A DNA stretch of 64,000 nt from Pseudomonas viridiflava (GCF_900589395.1 NZ_UUIS01000008.1:79017-143016), one strand, 5' to 3'; positions 46,185-55,704 are shown, numbered from the stretch's first letter. Numbers and translations: made by a program. Notes: generated by a model from the sequence alone, not told the origin.

Positions 46185-47012
46185 TCAGCTAAATACATGC
46201 GAGGGCCGGTGCAGCACCGGGTCGAACGGGTTGACTTGCAGGCCGATGGCCCGGGCTTCGCGCTTGAGCAGTTCGACCACCGTGGGCATGCGCGTCGGGC
46301 CCAGGCGGTCACTGATGGTTGCCACGCTCAGGGCCGCGACGGCATGGCCGTTGCGGTCCAGGATCGGCACCGCCAGCCCGGCCATGCCGTCGAGTACGCC
46401 GGTGTTGCGTCCGGCGTAGCCCAGGCTGCGCACGTTGTCGATTTCGGCACGCAGCAGCACTTCGTCGTAATGATGAACGTCCTTGAGCCGCGGCAGGTTG
46501 TAGCGGATCACCTCGTCGCGCTCCAGTTCCGGCAGGAACGCCAGGATCGCCAGGCTGCCCTGGCCCACGCCCAGGGCCACGCGCCCGCCAATGTCGCCAG
46601 TGAAGGTACGGATCGGGTACGGCCCCTCACTGCGGTCCAGGCACACCGCATCGAACCCCGAACGCGCCAGCAGAAACAGCGAATCGCCCAGCGAGGCCGA
46701 CAGCCGCAGCAGGCTGGGACGCACCACATCGCGCAAGTTGCCGGCCTGGCCAGCCTTGGCCGCCAGGGCAAAGAAATCCAGGCTCAGGCGGTAACGCTTG
46801 CTGGTTGCACACTGATCGACCATGCCCTCCTCGACCAGGCTGCGCAGCAGACGGTGAGTGGTCGGTTGTGCCAGGCCTACTCGCAGCGCCAATTGGCTGA
46901 CCCGCTCCCCCTCGCCACTGCAATCGCCCAGGGCGCGCAGCACGGCAAACAGCCGCGACACTGCACTGACACCGGTTTCTCTGGGCTCACTATTTCGATC
47001 AATGGAATCCAT
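46185..47012 (-). CDS. IclR-family regulator
   Basis: 275 residues. Winged helix with AVSRLFAVLRALGDCSGEGERVSQLALRVGLAQPTTHRLLRSLVEEGMV, then the IclR effector domain (GRVALGVGQGSLAILAFLPE, DGMAGLAVPILDRNGHAVAALSVATISDRL). It is divergent from the ABC/oxidase operon and probably controls it. Candidate operators with TGGAAT cores lie in the gap, one across its own start. Confidence 0.9.
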   Translation of the reverse strand: MDSIDRNSEPRETGVSAVSRLFAVLRALGDCSGEGERVSQLALRVGLAQPTTHRLLRSLVEEGMVDQCATSKRYRLSLDFFALAAKAGQAGNLRDVVRPSLLRLSASLGDSLFLLARSGFDAVCLDRSEGPYPIRTFTGDIGGRVALGVGQGSLAILAFLPELERDEVIRYNLPRLKDVHHYDEVLLRAEIDNVRSLGYAGRNTGVLDGMAGLAVPILDRNGHAVAALSVATISDRLGPTRMPTVVELLKREARAIGLQVNPFDPVLHRPSHVFS

Positions 47013-47084
47013 TTCGCTTTAAACCTCCGAAAATTTCATTCAGTGGAATAATTTCAAAATAGCTACCGCTCAGTGAAATTACTG
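47001..47084. promoter_or_regulatory. Candidate IclR operators
   Basis: Three similar motifs: AATGGA-A-TCCATT (47001-47013, perfect 6-bp arms, covering the iclR start), TGGAAT-AATTTCA (47044-47056, close to the known IclR-type TGGAAATnATTTCCA) and CAGTGAAATTACTG (47071-47084). The spread fits self-control and control of the divergent operon. Confidence 0.5.
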
Positions 47085-47259
47085 CCTTGTCGCCATCCTA
47101 AGCTTTGCCCTACTCTCGGGTCCATAGGGCGATACCACAACATCGGCCGCCGCCATCGAAGCGAGCGCCAACGTCCGTCTAGCATTGCTTTTCGCCGTTG
47201 GCGCCTGCCCCCCTGAAAACTGCCGGTCTTGCCGGTCGCGTTGACGTTGGAGCACAGCC

Positions 47260-48279
47260 ATGACTTTTTTGTTGATCGACAGACTCTGCAAGCGCTACGG
47301 CGCCATGGAGGCGGTGGCCAGCTCCAGCCTGGCAATCGAAAAAGGCGAATTCGTCTCCCTGCTCGGGCCTTCAGGCTGCGGCAAGACCACCACCTTGCAG
47401 ATGATTGCCGGCTTCATTGAAGTCACCAGCGGCACCATCGTGCTCGACGGCCGCGACATCACCCATGCCAAGCCGGCCAGCCGCGGCCTGGGGGTGGTGT
47501 TTCAGAGCTACGCGCTGTTTCCTCATATGAGTGTGCGTGACAACGTCGCCTTCGGCCTGCAGATGCGCAAGGTGCCGCGTGCCGAGATCGGCCAGCGCGT
47601 CGACCGCGCCCTGGCCCTGGTGCGCCTGACCCCGCACGCCGAACGCTACCCGCGCGAATTGTCCGGTGGCCAGCGCCAGCGTGTGGCCCTGGCCCGGGCG
47701 CTGGTGATCGAACCGCCGGTGCTGCTGCTCGATGAGCCGCTGTCGAACCTGGACGCGCACCTGCGTGAAGAAATGCAGTTCGAGATCCGCCGCATCCAGC
47801 ATGAAGTGGGCATCACCACCCTGATGGTCACCCATGACCAGGCCGAGGCGCTGTCGATCAGCGACCGGGTGGTGGTCATGGAAGCCGGGCGCATCACCCA
47901 GGTCGACGACCCCTACCGTCTTTACGAACATCCGCGCACGCCGTTCATCTCCGACTTTGTCGGCAAGGCCAACCGGCTGCACGGCATTCGCACCGCCGAC
48001 GGCAACGTGCAGGTCGCCGCCGAAGGTCCGTTGACCCTGAGCCTGCGCCCGGAAAAGATCACCCTGGTGGCGGCCGGCAGCGGCAAGCTGCAAGGCACGG
48101 TCAGTTGCCGCTATTTCCTGGGCAGCCAGTGGCTGTATCGCATCGACACTGCCTTGGGCGAAGTGGCCGTGGTGCGCGCCAATGACGGCAGCGCACCGCT
48201 GCCCGAGGGCCACGCGGTGAGCCTGGACTGGGACGACGCGTTGCTGCGCGTACTTGACGCCAGCGAGGTGGCGGCATGA
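47260..48279 (+). CDS. ABC transporter ATPase of the amine/opine-type importer
   Basis: 339 residues. Walker A GPSGCGKTT (36-44), signature LSGGQRQR, Walker B VLLLDEP, H-loop VTHDQAEA, C-terminal TOBE part (from about 240). PotA-like. It is the first gene of a seven-gene operon; GGAG precedes the ATG and its stop overlaps the permease start by 4 bp. Confidence 0.92.
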   Translation: MTFLLIDRLCKRYGAMEAVASSSLAIEKGEFVSLLGPSGCGKTTTLQMIAGFIEVTSGTIVLDGRDITHAKPASRGLGVVFQSYALFPHMSVRDNVAFGLQMRKVPRAEIGQRVDRALALVRLTPHAERYPRELSGGQRQRVALARALVIEPPVLLLDEPLSNLDAHLREEMQFEIRRIQHEVGITTLMVTHDQAEALSISDRVVVMEAGRITQVDDPYRLYEHPRTPFISDFVGKANRLHGIRTADGNVQVAAEGPLTLSLRPEKITLVAAGSGKLQGTVSCRYFLGSQWLYRIDTALGEVAVVRANDGSAPLPEGHAVSLDWDDALLRVLDASEVAA

Positions 48280-49145
48280 GCGACACAAGACCGCGCAACA
48301 GCGCCTGGGGCTACGGCCTGAGCAGCCCGGCCATGCTGCTGTTTCTGATCCTGCTGGTGCTGCCGCTGGGCCTGACCGTGGTGCTGTCGTTCAACGCCTT
48401 CGACTACGCCACCGGCATCAAGACCGGCGAATACACCTTCGGCCATTACCTGAACCTGCTGACCGACAGCTACTACTACGAAATCTTCTTTCGCACCTTC
48501 TGGATCAGCGCGCTGGTGACCGTGCTGTGCGTGCTGATCGGCATCCCCGAGGCCATGATCCTCAGCCGCATGGCCGCGCCGTGGCGTTCGATCTTCCTGA
48601 TCCTGATCCTCACCCCGCTGCTGATCTCGGTGGTGGTGCGCGCCTTCGGCTGGAGCCTGCTGCTGGGCGCCGACGGCCTGATCAACCAGGGCATCACCGC
48701 CCTGGGCGGGCAACCGGTGAAACTGCTCTATACCCCGTTCGCGGTGATCATCGGCCTGGTCCACGTGATGCTGCCGTTCATGATCATTCCGGTGTGGACC
48801 TCGCTGCAGAAACTCGACCCGGCCGGCGAACAGGCAGCCCTGTCGCTGGGCGCCAGCCAGTGGACGGTGTTTCGCCGAATCGTGCTGCCGCAGATCATGC
48901 CCGGCGTCCTGTCCGGCACGCTGATCGTCTTCGGCCTGGCAGCCAGCTCCTTTGCCATTCCCGGCCTGTTGGGCGGACGGCGCCTGAAGATGGTCGCCAC
49001 CATGATCTACGACCAGTACCTGGCCGAGCTGAACTGGCCCATGGGCGCCACCATTGCCGTGGCCCTGCTGCTGATCAACCTGCTGGTGATGCTCAGCTGG
49101 AACCGGCTGGTCGAACGCCGCTACAAACGCACCCTTGGAGTCTGA
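48276..49145 (+). CDS. ABC transporter permease 1
   Basis: 289 residues, PotB-like, six helices, with the EAA loop EQAALSLGASQWTVFRRIVLPQIMPGVLSG. Overlaps the ATPase gene by 4 bp and ends 3 bp before the next permease. Confidence 0.9.
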   Translation: MSDTRPRNSAWGYGLSSPAMLLFLILLVLPLGLTVVLSFNAFDYATGIKTGEYTFGHYLNLLTDSYYYEIFFRTFWISALVTVLCVLIGIPEAMILSRMAAPWRSIFLILILTPLLISVVVRAFGWSLLLGADGLINQGITALGGQPVKLLYTPFAVIIGLVHVMLPFMIIPVWTSLQKLDPAGEQAALSLGASQWTVFRRIVLPQIMPGVLSGTLIVFGLAASSFAIPGLLGGRRLKMVATMIYDQYLAELNWPMGATIAVALLLINLLVMLSWNRLVERRYKRTLGV

Positions 49146-49148
49146 GCC

Positions 49149-49943
49149 ATGACCCGTAACGGCCCGCTGGCCCTGTCCTTTCATGCCCTGGTGATGCTGT
49201 TCATGCTCGCGCCCCTGGTGGTGGTGTGCCTGGTGGCCTTCACCCCGGAAAACACCCTGAGCCTGCCGACCTCCGGCTTGTCGCTGCGCTGGTTCGCGGC
49301 GGTGTTCGAGCGCGCCGACTTTCTCGATGCGTTCTATAACAGCCTGCAACTGGCTGCGCTGTCGGCGACCCTGGCCACCCTGATTGCGGTGCCGGCGGGG
49401 CTCGCCCTGACCCGCTACAGCTTCCCCGGCCAGGGCTTTCTCAACGGCCTGCTGCTGTCACCGATCATCATTCCGCACTTGGTGCTGGGGGTGGCGATGC
49501 TGCGCCTGTTCGCGCTGCTGGGTGTCAACGGCAGCTTCACCTGGCTGGTGCTGGCCCACGTGGTGGTCATCACCCCTTATGTGCTGCGCCTGGTGCTGGC
49601 CGCCGCCATCGGCATCGACCGCAGCGCCGAACAGGCCGCGCAAAGCCTGGGTGCGGGCCGCGTGACGATGTTCTGCCGGATCACCCTGCCGATGATCCTG
49701 CCCGGGGTCGCCGGTGGCTGGCTGCTGGCGTTCATCAACAGCTTCGACGAGGTCACGCTGTCGATCTTCATCACCTCGCCAGCCACCCAGACCCTGCCGG
49801 TGCGCATGTACGTGTACGCCACCGAATCCATAGACCCGATGATGGCGGCGGTGTCGGCGCTGGTGATCGGGGTCACGGCGCTGACCATGATTGCCCTGGA
49901 CCGTGTCTACGGCCTGGACCGGGTTCTGGTGGGTAAACAATGA
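49149..49943 (+). CDS. ABC transporter permease 2
   Basis: 264 residues, PotC-like, six helices, with the EAA loop EQAAQSLGAGRVTMFCRITLPMILPGVAGG. The end overlaps the small ferredoxin-like subunit by 4 bp, which ties the transporter to the oxidase translationally. Confidence 0.9.
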   Translation: MTRNGPLALSFHALVMLFMLAPLVVVCLVAFTPENTLSLPTSGLSLRWFAAVFERADFLDAFYNSLQLAALSATLATLIAVPAGLALTRYSFPGQGFLNGLLLSPIIIPHLVLGVAMLRLFALLGVNGSFTWLVLAHVVVITPYVLRLVLAAAIGIDRSAEQAAQSLGAGRVTMFCRITLPMILPGVAGGWLLAFINSFDEVTLSIFITSPATQTLPVRMYVYATESIDPMMAAVSALVIGVTALTMIALDRVYGLDRVLVGKQ

Positions 49944-50239
49944 ACCGTGCGCCCCTGTTCAAACGCCTGGCCGAACACGACCGGCAACCGGTGGCCTTTG
50001 TGCTCGACGGCCAGCCCGCGCAGGCCCTGGCCGGCGACACCTTGCTGACTGCCATCCTGACGTGCGACCAGCACCTGCGCGGCAGCGATTTCAATGCCGA
50101 ACCCCGCGCCGGCTTCTGCCTGATGGGCGCCTGCCAGGACTGCTGGGTGCGCCTGGCCGACGGTCGCCGCGTACGCGCCTGCTCGACCTTTGTCGAACCG
50201 GACCTGTGCGTGACCCGTGATCCGGGGCGGTGCCTATGA
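49940..50239 (+). CDS. [2Fe-2S] small subunit of an HcnA/opine-oxidase-like dehydrogenase
   Basis: 99 residues. The ferredoxin-type cluster ligands are Cys60, Cys65, Cys68 and Cys81 (GFCLMGACQDCWV... RACST). HcnA, and the gamma subunits of opine oxidases and hydroxyproline dehydrogenases, share this plan. It would pass electrons between the two flavin subunits encoded next. Both ends overlap neighbours by 4 bp. Confidence 0.87.
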   Translation: MNRAPLFKRLAEHDRQPVAFVLDGQPAQALAGDTLLTAILTCDQHLRGSDFNAEPRAGFCLMGACQDCWVRLADGRRVRACSTFVEPDLCVTRDPGRCL

Positions 50240-51594
50240 GCCAGATCGTCATCATCGGCGCCGGCCCCGCCGGGATCCGCGCCGCACAGACCCTGGTGGC
50301 CCACGGCATGCGCCCGGTGCTGCTGGATGAAGCCAGCCGTGGCGGTGGCCAGATCTACCGCCAGCAACCGCTCAATTTTCGCCGTAGCGCCAAGGTGTTG
50401 TATGGCCTGGAAGCCGGCAAGGCCCAGGCACTGCATGGCACGCTGGAGCAGTTGCGCTCTCATATCGACTACCGCCCCGACACGCTGGTGTGGAACGCCG
50501 AGCACCAGACTCTGGACACCCTGCACCAGGGCTTCCAGGCCGGCCAGCTTGACTACCAGCATCTCATCGTCGCCACCGGCGCCACTGACCGCGTGTTGCC
50601 GATTCCGGGCTGGACCCTGCCCGGCGTCTATACCCTGGGTGCGGCGCAGATTGCGCTGAAATTCCAGGGCTGTGCCATTGGCGAGCGCGTGGTGCTGGCT
50701 GGCAGCGGGCCATTGCTGTACCTGGTGGCGTATCAATACGCCAAGGCCGGTGCCATCGTGTGTGCCGTGCTCGACACCTCGCCATTCAGCGCCCAGGTGC
50801 GTGCCCTGCCCGGCTTGCTCTGGCAGCCGGGCACCTTCGCCAAGGGCCTGTATTACCGCGCCTGGCTCAGCGCCCACGGCATCGCAGTGCATCAAGGCGT
50901 GACCCTGCTGGGCGTCGAGGGCCAGCAGCGGGTCAGCGCGGTGCGCTGGAGCAAAGCCGGCCGGGAGCAGACACTGGCCTGCGACGCGCTGGCCTTCGCC
51001 CATGCCTTGCGCTGCGAAACGCAACTGGCCGACCTGCTCGGCTGCACCTTCGCCTGGAGCCCGCTCAATCGCGCCTGGCTGCCCGAACGTGACGCGCTGG
51101 GTCGCGCCAGCCGCGAAGGCGTGTACCTGGCCGGCGACGGGGCTGGCATCCTGGGGGCTGATGGTGCGGAAATGACCGGCGAGCTGGCGGCGCTGACGCT
51201 GCTGGCCGATCAGGGCCTGCCCATCGACACACTGCGCAGCGCGCAGCTGCAAAAGCGCCTGGCCCGCTTGCAGCGCTTTCGCCACGGGCTGGAGCAAGCC
51301 TTTCCTTTCCCCCAAGACTGGGCCCGGCAGGCACCGGATGACCTGACCGTGTGCCGCTGCGAGCAGGTGACGGCCGGGGAGATCCGCGACACCGTGCGCG
51401 CCGGGCACTGGGAGATCAACCGGGTCAAGGCCATCTGCCGGGTCGGCATGGGCCGCTGCCAGGGCCGGGTCTGCGGCGCCGCCGCCATGGAGCTGATTGC
51501 CTGTGAAAGCGGCCGGCCGGTCGATCAGGTCGGGCGCCTGCGTGGCCAGTCGCCGGTCAAGCCGTTGCCCTTTGGCCTGGAGATCACCCCATGA
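50236..51594 (+). CDS. FAD/NAD-binding alpha subunit of the HcnB/OoxA-like dehydrogenase
   Basis: 452 residues. N-terminal FAD loop IVIIGAGPAGIRAAQTL, a second dinucleotide region near VVLAGSGPLLYLVA, and a C-terminal BFD-like cluster with four Cys (CRCEQVTAGEIRDTVRAG... CRVGMGRCQGRVCG). HcnB, OoxA and the D-hydroxyproline dehydrogenase alpha subunit share this layout. It couples to the membrane electron chain or the other flavin. No racemase or pyrrole-related genes are near, so hydroxyproline is not indicated. Confidence 0.87.
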   Translation: MSQIVIIGAGPAGIRAAQTLVAHGMRPVLLDEASRGGGQIYRQQPLNFRRSAKVLYGLEAGKAQALHGTLEQLRSHIDYRPDTLVWNAEHQTLDTLHQGFQAGQLDYQHLIVATGATDRVLPIPGWTLPGVYTLGAAQIALKFQGCAIGERVVLAGSGPLLYLVAYQYAKAGAIVCAVLDTSPFSAQVRALPGLLWQPGTFAKGLYYRAWLSAHGIAVHQGVTLLGVEGQQRVSAVRWSKAGREQTLACDALAFAHALRCETQLADLLGCTFAWSPLNRAWLPERDALGRASREGVYLAGDGAGILGADGAEMTGELAALTLLADQGLPIDTLRSAQLQKRLARLQRFRHGLEQAFPFPQDWARQAPDDLTVCRCEQVTAGEIRDTVRAGHWEINRVKAICRVGMGRCQGRVCGAAAMELIACESGRPVDQVGRLRGQSPVKPLPFGLEITP

Positions 51595-52727
51595 GCCTTA
51601 TCGAAGTCGACGTCGTGGTGGTCGGCGGCGGCATCGTCGGCAGCAGCGCGGCACTGACCCTGGCGCGCGGCGGCCAGCGTGTAGCGCTGGTCGAGCGCGA
51701 CTTTTGCGGCTCGCACTCCAGCGGCGTGAACTATGGCGGTGTTCGCCGCCAGGGTCGTACCCTGCTGCAACTGCCGTTGTCGACCCGTGCGCATGCCCTC
51801 TGGGGTCAGTTGCATGACTGGATCGGCGTCGACGGCGAGTACACCCGCTCCGGGCACTTGAAGCTGGCCCGCAGCGACGCCGACTTTGCCGCCTTGCAGG
51901 CCTATGAGCGCCAGACCCGGGATTTCGACCTGAACCTGCAACTGCTGGACCGGCGCGCCCTGCGCGAGCGCTTTGCCTGGGTCGGCGACATCGCCGTCGG
52001 CGCCTCGTACTGCCCCGAGGACGGCCATGCCAACCCGCGCCTGGTGTCGCCGGCCGTTGCCCAGGCGGCGCAGCGCGCCGGTGCCCGGGTTTTTGAACAA
52101 TGCCAGGTGCTGGAGGTGACGCACGATGGCCGGCACTTCACGGTGCAGTGCATCAACGGCCTGACGTTGCGCGCCCCCTGGCTGCTGAACTGCGCCGGCG
52201 CCTGGTCGGCGCAGCTGGCCGAGCGTTTCGGCGAACCGGTGCCGTTGACCGCTGCGCATCCGGCCATGCTGGTGACCGAACCCCTGCCCTTGTTCATGAC
52301 CGCCAGCACCGGGGTCGAAGGCGGTGGTATCTACGCCCGCCAGGTCAGCCGTGGCAACTGTGTGCTGGGCGGCGGACGCGGCTTTGCCGTGGGTCCCACC
52401 ACCGCCCGTGCCGGTCAAGCCGCCGTGCTGGACATCCTGCGCAACGCCACCGAACTGTATCCGGCACTGACCGGCGCCCAGGCCATCCGGACTTGGAGCG
52501 GCACCGAGGGCTACCTGCCCGATGATGAACCGGTGATCGGCCCCAGCCTGACCCAACCCGGCCTGCTGCACGGCTTCGGCTTTGCCGGTGCCGGGTTCCA
52601 GATCGGCCCGGCGGCCGGCGAAGCCCTGGCGCAGTGCATTCTGCTCGGCGCGCCACGGCTCAGCCTGGCCGCCTTTTCCATCGGTCGTTTCCACGCCTTT
52701 CCCACTCAGAAGGAAAACCTGTCATGA
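51591..52727 (+). CDS. DAO-type FAD subunit of the HcnC/OoxB-like dehydrogenase
   Basis: 378 residues. FAD loop VVVVGGGIVGSSAALTLARGGQRVALVE at the start and the substrate domain GHANPRLVSPAVAQAA, GFAGAGFQIGPAAGEAL near the end. It is the catalytic half that oxidises a secondary amine or amino acid C-N bond. The three subunits form one enzyme as in HcnABC and opine oxidases. The substrate is not given by the sequence. The stop overlaps the binding protein start by 4 bp. Confidence 0.87.
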   Translation: MSLIEVDVVVVGGGIVGSSAALTLARGGQRVALVERDFCGSHSSGVNYGGVRRQGRTLLQLPLSTRAHALWGQLHDWIGVDGEYTRSGHLKLARSDADFAALQAYERQTRDFDLNLQLLDRRALRERFAWVGDIAVGASYCPEDGHANPRLVSPAVAQAAQRAGARVFEQCQVLEVTHDGRHFTVQCINGLTLRAPWLLNCAGAWSAQLAERFGEPVPLTAAHPAMLVTEPLPLFMTASTGVEGGGIYARQVSRGNCVLGGGRGFAVGPTTARAGQAAVLDILRNATELYPALTGAQAIRTWSGTEGYLPDDEPVIGPSLTQPGLLHGFGFAGAGFQIGPAAGEALAQCILLGAPRLSLAAFSIGRFHAFPTQKENLS

Positions 52728-53752
52728 CGCACAAGCATCGTCTGCTCGCTCTGTTCTGCTGCCTGCCCGCCGTGGCCATGGCCGAACCCACCCTGTACCT
52801 GGGCATGAACGGCGGCACCATGGAGCGGTTGTTCACCGACAACATCCTGCCCGTCTTCGAGAAGGCCAATGGCGTCAAGGTGGTGATTGTGCCGGGCACC
52901 TCGGCCGATATCCTGGCCAAGGTGCAGGCCACGCCGAACAAGCCGGCCATCCATGTGATGGTGCTCGACGACGGCATCATGTACCGCGCCATCGGCATGA
53001 ACCTGTGCAGCACCCTGACACCCAATCCGACCCTGGCGCAGTTACCGGAAAAGGCACTGATCAAGGACAAGGCCGCCGCCGTCAGCCTGGGGGTCACGGG
53101 GCTGGCCTACAACAGCCGTATGTTCAAGGAAAAAGGCTGGGCGGCGCCGACCTCCTGGAGCGATCTGGGCGATGCGCGCTTCAAGAACAAGGTGGTGTTC
53201 CAGTCGCTGGCGTCCTCGACCTTCGGCCTGCACGGTTTTCTGATGTACAACCGCCTGCAGGGTGGCGACGAGACCAACGTCGACCCAGGCTTTACCGCCT
53301 GGCCCAAGCAGGTCGGCCCGAACGTGCTGGAGTACATTCCCAATTCGGCCAAGCTGTCGGAAATGGTCCAGACCGACGAAGCCGCCCTGTTCCCGCTGAC
53401 CCCGACGCAGGTGACCGCGCTCAAGCTCAAGGGCATCCCGGTGGAATACGCCGCGCCCAGGGAAGGCGCCGTGGTGCTCAACCAGGCCGAATGCGTGGTG
53501 GCCAACAATGACCAGCCGGAACTGGCGCAGAAACTGGCGCAGTTCCTGCTGAGCCCCGAAGCGCAGTCGCCGGCGCTGGAGCTGGGCGACCAGATCCCGT
53601 CCAACCCCACCACCCCGACCACCGACAAGACCCGTGGCCAGGTCGAGGCCATGCAGACTTACCTCAAGACCGCGGTGACCATCAACTGGGATGAAGTCAA
53701 CAAACTGCGCCCGGAATGGAACGCACGCTGGAATCGGCAGATCGAACGGTAG
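52724..53752 (+). CDS. ABC transporter substrate-binding protein of the amine/opine importer
   Basis: 342 residues. Signal peptide about 1-20 (ends AVAMA), then a periplasmic binding fold of the iron/polyamine class 6/8 (LYLGMNGGTMERLFTDNILPVFEKANGVKV). It closes the operon, downstream of the oxidase, an unusual position that keeps all components in one transcript. The ATG is inside the preceding stop. Confidence 0.85.
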   Translation: MTHKHRLLALFCCLPAVAMAEPTLYLGMNGGTMERLFTDNILPVFEKANGVKVVIVPGTSADILAKVQATPNKPAIHVMVLDDGIMYRAIGMNLCSTLTPNPTLAQLPEKALIKDKAAAVSLGVTGLAYNSRMFKEKGWAAPTSWSDLGDARFKNKVVFQSLASSTFGLHGFLMYNRLQGGDETNVDPGFTAWPKQVGPNVLEYIPNSAKLSEMVQTDEAALFPLTPTQVTALKLKGIPVEYAAPREGAVVLNQAECVVANNDQPELAQKLAQFLLSPEAQSPALELGDQIPSNPTTPTTDKTRGQVEAMQTYLKTAVTINWDEVNKLRPEWNARWNRQIER

Positions 53753-53775
53753 GGCCTGACGTACAGGCAGATAAC

Positions 53776-53865
53776 GTGTGGGAGCGACCATCCGGTCGCG
53801 AAAGGGCCTCCATGATCCGGATCTATGGGATCGGGTTTGCCGCATTCGCGACCGTTGGTCGCTCC
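53776..53865. repeat. Inverted REP pair
   Basis: GTGTGGGAGCGACC near 53776 and its inverse end GCGACCGTTGGTCGCTCC near 53848 face each other with a 60-nt spacer. They separate the importer operon from the DUF1810 gene. Confidence 0.55.
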
Positions 53866-53899
53866 TTGGCATTCGTTTTGAATCTCAGGAGGTGTTTCC

Positions 53900-54337
53900 A
53901 TGCCCGTCACCGACAGCCTGCAACGCTTCGTCGACGCTCAGGATCCGGTCTTCGATCAGGTCATGAGCGAGCTGCACGCCGGACGCAAGACAAGCCACTG
54001 GATCTGGTTCGTGTTCCCGCAACTCAAGGGCCTGGGCCGCAGCTCGACAGCCGAGCACTACGGCCTGGCCGACGCCGCAGAAGCCCGGGCTTACCTGGCC
54101 CATGAACGGCTCGGCCCCAGGCTTGTGCAGGCGGTCGAGGCCATGCTGCAGCACACCGATAAAAGCGCCCTGCACATCCTGGGCTCGCCCGACGACCTGA
54201 AGTTTCGCTCATGCCTGACCCTGTTCGCCCACGTCGCGCCGGCGCCGGCGCTGTTCGAACGTGCCTTGCGCCAGTTCTACCAGGGCGAACCCGACCCCAG
54301 GACATTGGCCCTGCTCAGTCAGGCCTCGATCAGCTGA
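53900..54337 (+). CDS. DUF1810 family protein
   Basis: 145 residues. LQRFVDAQDPVFDQVMSELHAGRKTSHWIWFVFPQLKGLG and FRSCLTLFAHVAPAPALFERALRQFYQGEPDPRTL are diagnostic of DUF1810. The family function is not established. AGGAGG precedes the ATG. It precedes the RNase Z gene by 126 bp. Confidence 0.88.
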   Translation: MPVTDSLQRFVDAQDPVFDQVMSELHAGRKTSHWIWFVFPQLKGLGRSSTAEHYGLADAAEARAYLAHERLGPRLVQAVEAMLQHTDKSALHILGSPDDLKFRSCLTLFAHVAPAPALFERALRQFYQGEPDPRTLALLSQASIS

Positions 54338-54463
54338 CACTCGAACGGTCATGGCCAGTGGCGGCGCCCCCACAATCACCAGACCCCAACGCGGGGCCGC
54401 CAGGTGGCGTGACCCGTGCGCCGGTGGCTGGCACACTGCGCTTTTGCCTGCGAGACCTTCAGT

Positions 54464-55462
54464 ATGGATCTGCTTTTCCTGGGTACCAGCGCCGGGGCAC
54501 CGACCAAGACCCGCAATGTCAGCGCCACCGCCATTATCGAGGCGTCCGGCAAAGCCTGGCACTTGGTCGACTGCGGCGAAGGCACCCAGCACCAACTGTT
54601 GCACAGCCCCTTGTCCGTGCGTGACCTGCGCGGCATCTTCATCACCCATGTGCACGGCGATCACTGCTTCGGCCTGCCCGGCCTGCTGGCCAGCGCCGGG
54701 ATGTCCGGACGCAACGAGCCGCTGGACCTGATTCTGCCGGCCGCCCTGCACGGCTGGGTGCGCCAGAGCCTGGCGGTCAGCGACAGCCACCTGCCGTTCG
54801 AGCTGCGCCTGCACGCTGTCGAAACCCTCGGCCCCTGGCGCAGCGGCACCCTTGAGGTGGGCACTGTCGAACTGTCGCACCGCGTGCCCTGCCACGGCTA
54901 TGTGTTCACCGAAGCCGACACCGAGCCGCGGCTGGACACCGAACGTCTGCTGGCGGCCGGCATTCCCCGTGGCCCGCTGTGGGGCCGGCTTGCGCGCCGC
55001 CTCAGCGTCGAGCATGACGGGCGCCTGATTGACCCGGACGTCTACCTGCTGGCCGGTTCGCCCGGACGGCGCGTCATTGTCTGTGGTGACAACGACCAAC
55101 CCGCGTTGCTGGCTGGCGTGGCCCGGGACGCCGATGTGCTGGTGCACGAAGCCACCTTCACCCAGCCGGTGATCGCCCGCGCCCAGAGCACCTACGGTCA
55201 CAGCACCGCCGCGGCCGTGGCGCAGTTTGCCGAGGCTGTCGGCCTGCCCAACCTGGTGCTGACGCATTTCAGTGCGCGCTTCCAGGACAATCCGCAACGC
55301 CGTCCGAGCATCGACGATGTCCGCCTGGAAGCGGCGGCGCACTACAGCGGCCGGCTGACCATGGCCGCCGACCTGCAGCGCTACCACCTGGCCCGGGACG
55401 GCGCGCTGGTGCAGGTTGAGAACCTGGCGCAGGCGCCCGCACAGCAGGCCGATCGGCCGTGA
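54464..55462 (+). CDS. rnz: Ribonuclease Z/BN (metallo-beta-lactamase fold)
   Basis: 332 residues. Di-zinc motif [12 protein letters not shown] near residue 64 with [14 protein letters not shown] at the start, [15 protein letters not shown] and the [13 protein letters not shown] arm region typical of tRNA 3' endonucleases. It processes tRNA 3' ends or, in species with encoded CCA, other RNA. The ATG at 54464 gives the family length. Confidence 0.9.
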   Translation: MDLLFLGTSAGAPTKTRNVSATAIIEASGKAWHLVDCGEGTQHQLLHSPLSVRDLRGIFITHVHGDHCFGLPGLLASAGMSGRNEPLDLILPAALHGWVRQSLAVSDSHLPFELRLHAVETLGPWRSGTLEVGTVELSHRVPCHGYVFTEADTEPRLDTERLLAAGIPRGPLWGRLARRLSVEHDGRLIDPDVYLLAGSPGRRVIVCGDNDQPALLAGVARDADVLVHEATFTQPVIARAQSTYGHSTAAAVAQFAEAVGLPNLVLTHFSARFQDNPQRRPSIDDVRLEAAAHYSGRLTMAADLQRYHLARDGALVQVENLAQAPAQQADRP

Positions 55463-55510
55463 CCGGATGGCCGAACGCAGACCGTTGTCGCGCAGCAAAC
55501 ATGAGGCTGG

Positions 55511-55664
55511 TGTAGGAGCGCGCTTGCCCGCGACCGAGTGCGTAGCGCTCGCAAAAATCTCGGAAACGCTGAAAATTTACGACTGCGAACCCTTCAGAAA
55601 TCTATGAAACGCTGCAAATTTACGACTGCTAACGCAGCCGGTCGCGGGCAAGCGCGCTCCTACA
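55511..55664. repeat. Structured inverted-end element B with 43-bp internal repeat
   Basis: Perfect 26-bp inverted ends (TGTAGGAGCGCGCTTGCC... at 55511-55536 and 55639-55664) enclose about 102 bp. Inside, GAAACGCTG-AAATTTACGACTGC occurs twice at exact 43-bp spacing (55564 and 55607) and the last copy ends in GACTGCTAACGCAG as in element A. No convincing reading frame is seen. Confidence 0.8.
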
Positions 55665-55704
55665 GGGTTTAATCTAATAGCCAATAAAATCAACGAGTTA
55701 TTTT

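Noticed and set aside
50236..51594. Call as D-hydroxyproline dehydrogenase
   Set aside because: Subunit types fit, but no hydroxyproline racemase, deaminase or semialdehyde genes accompany the operon, so the substrate is left open.
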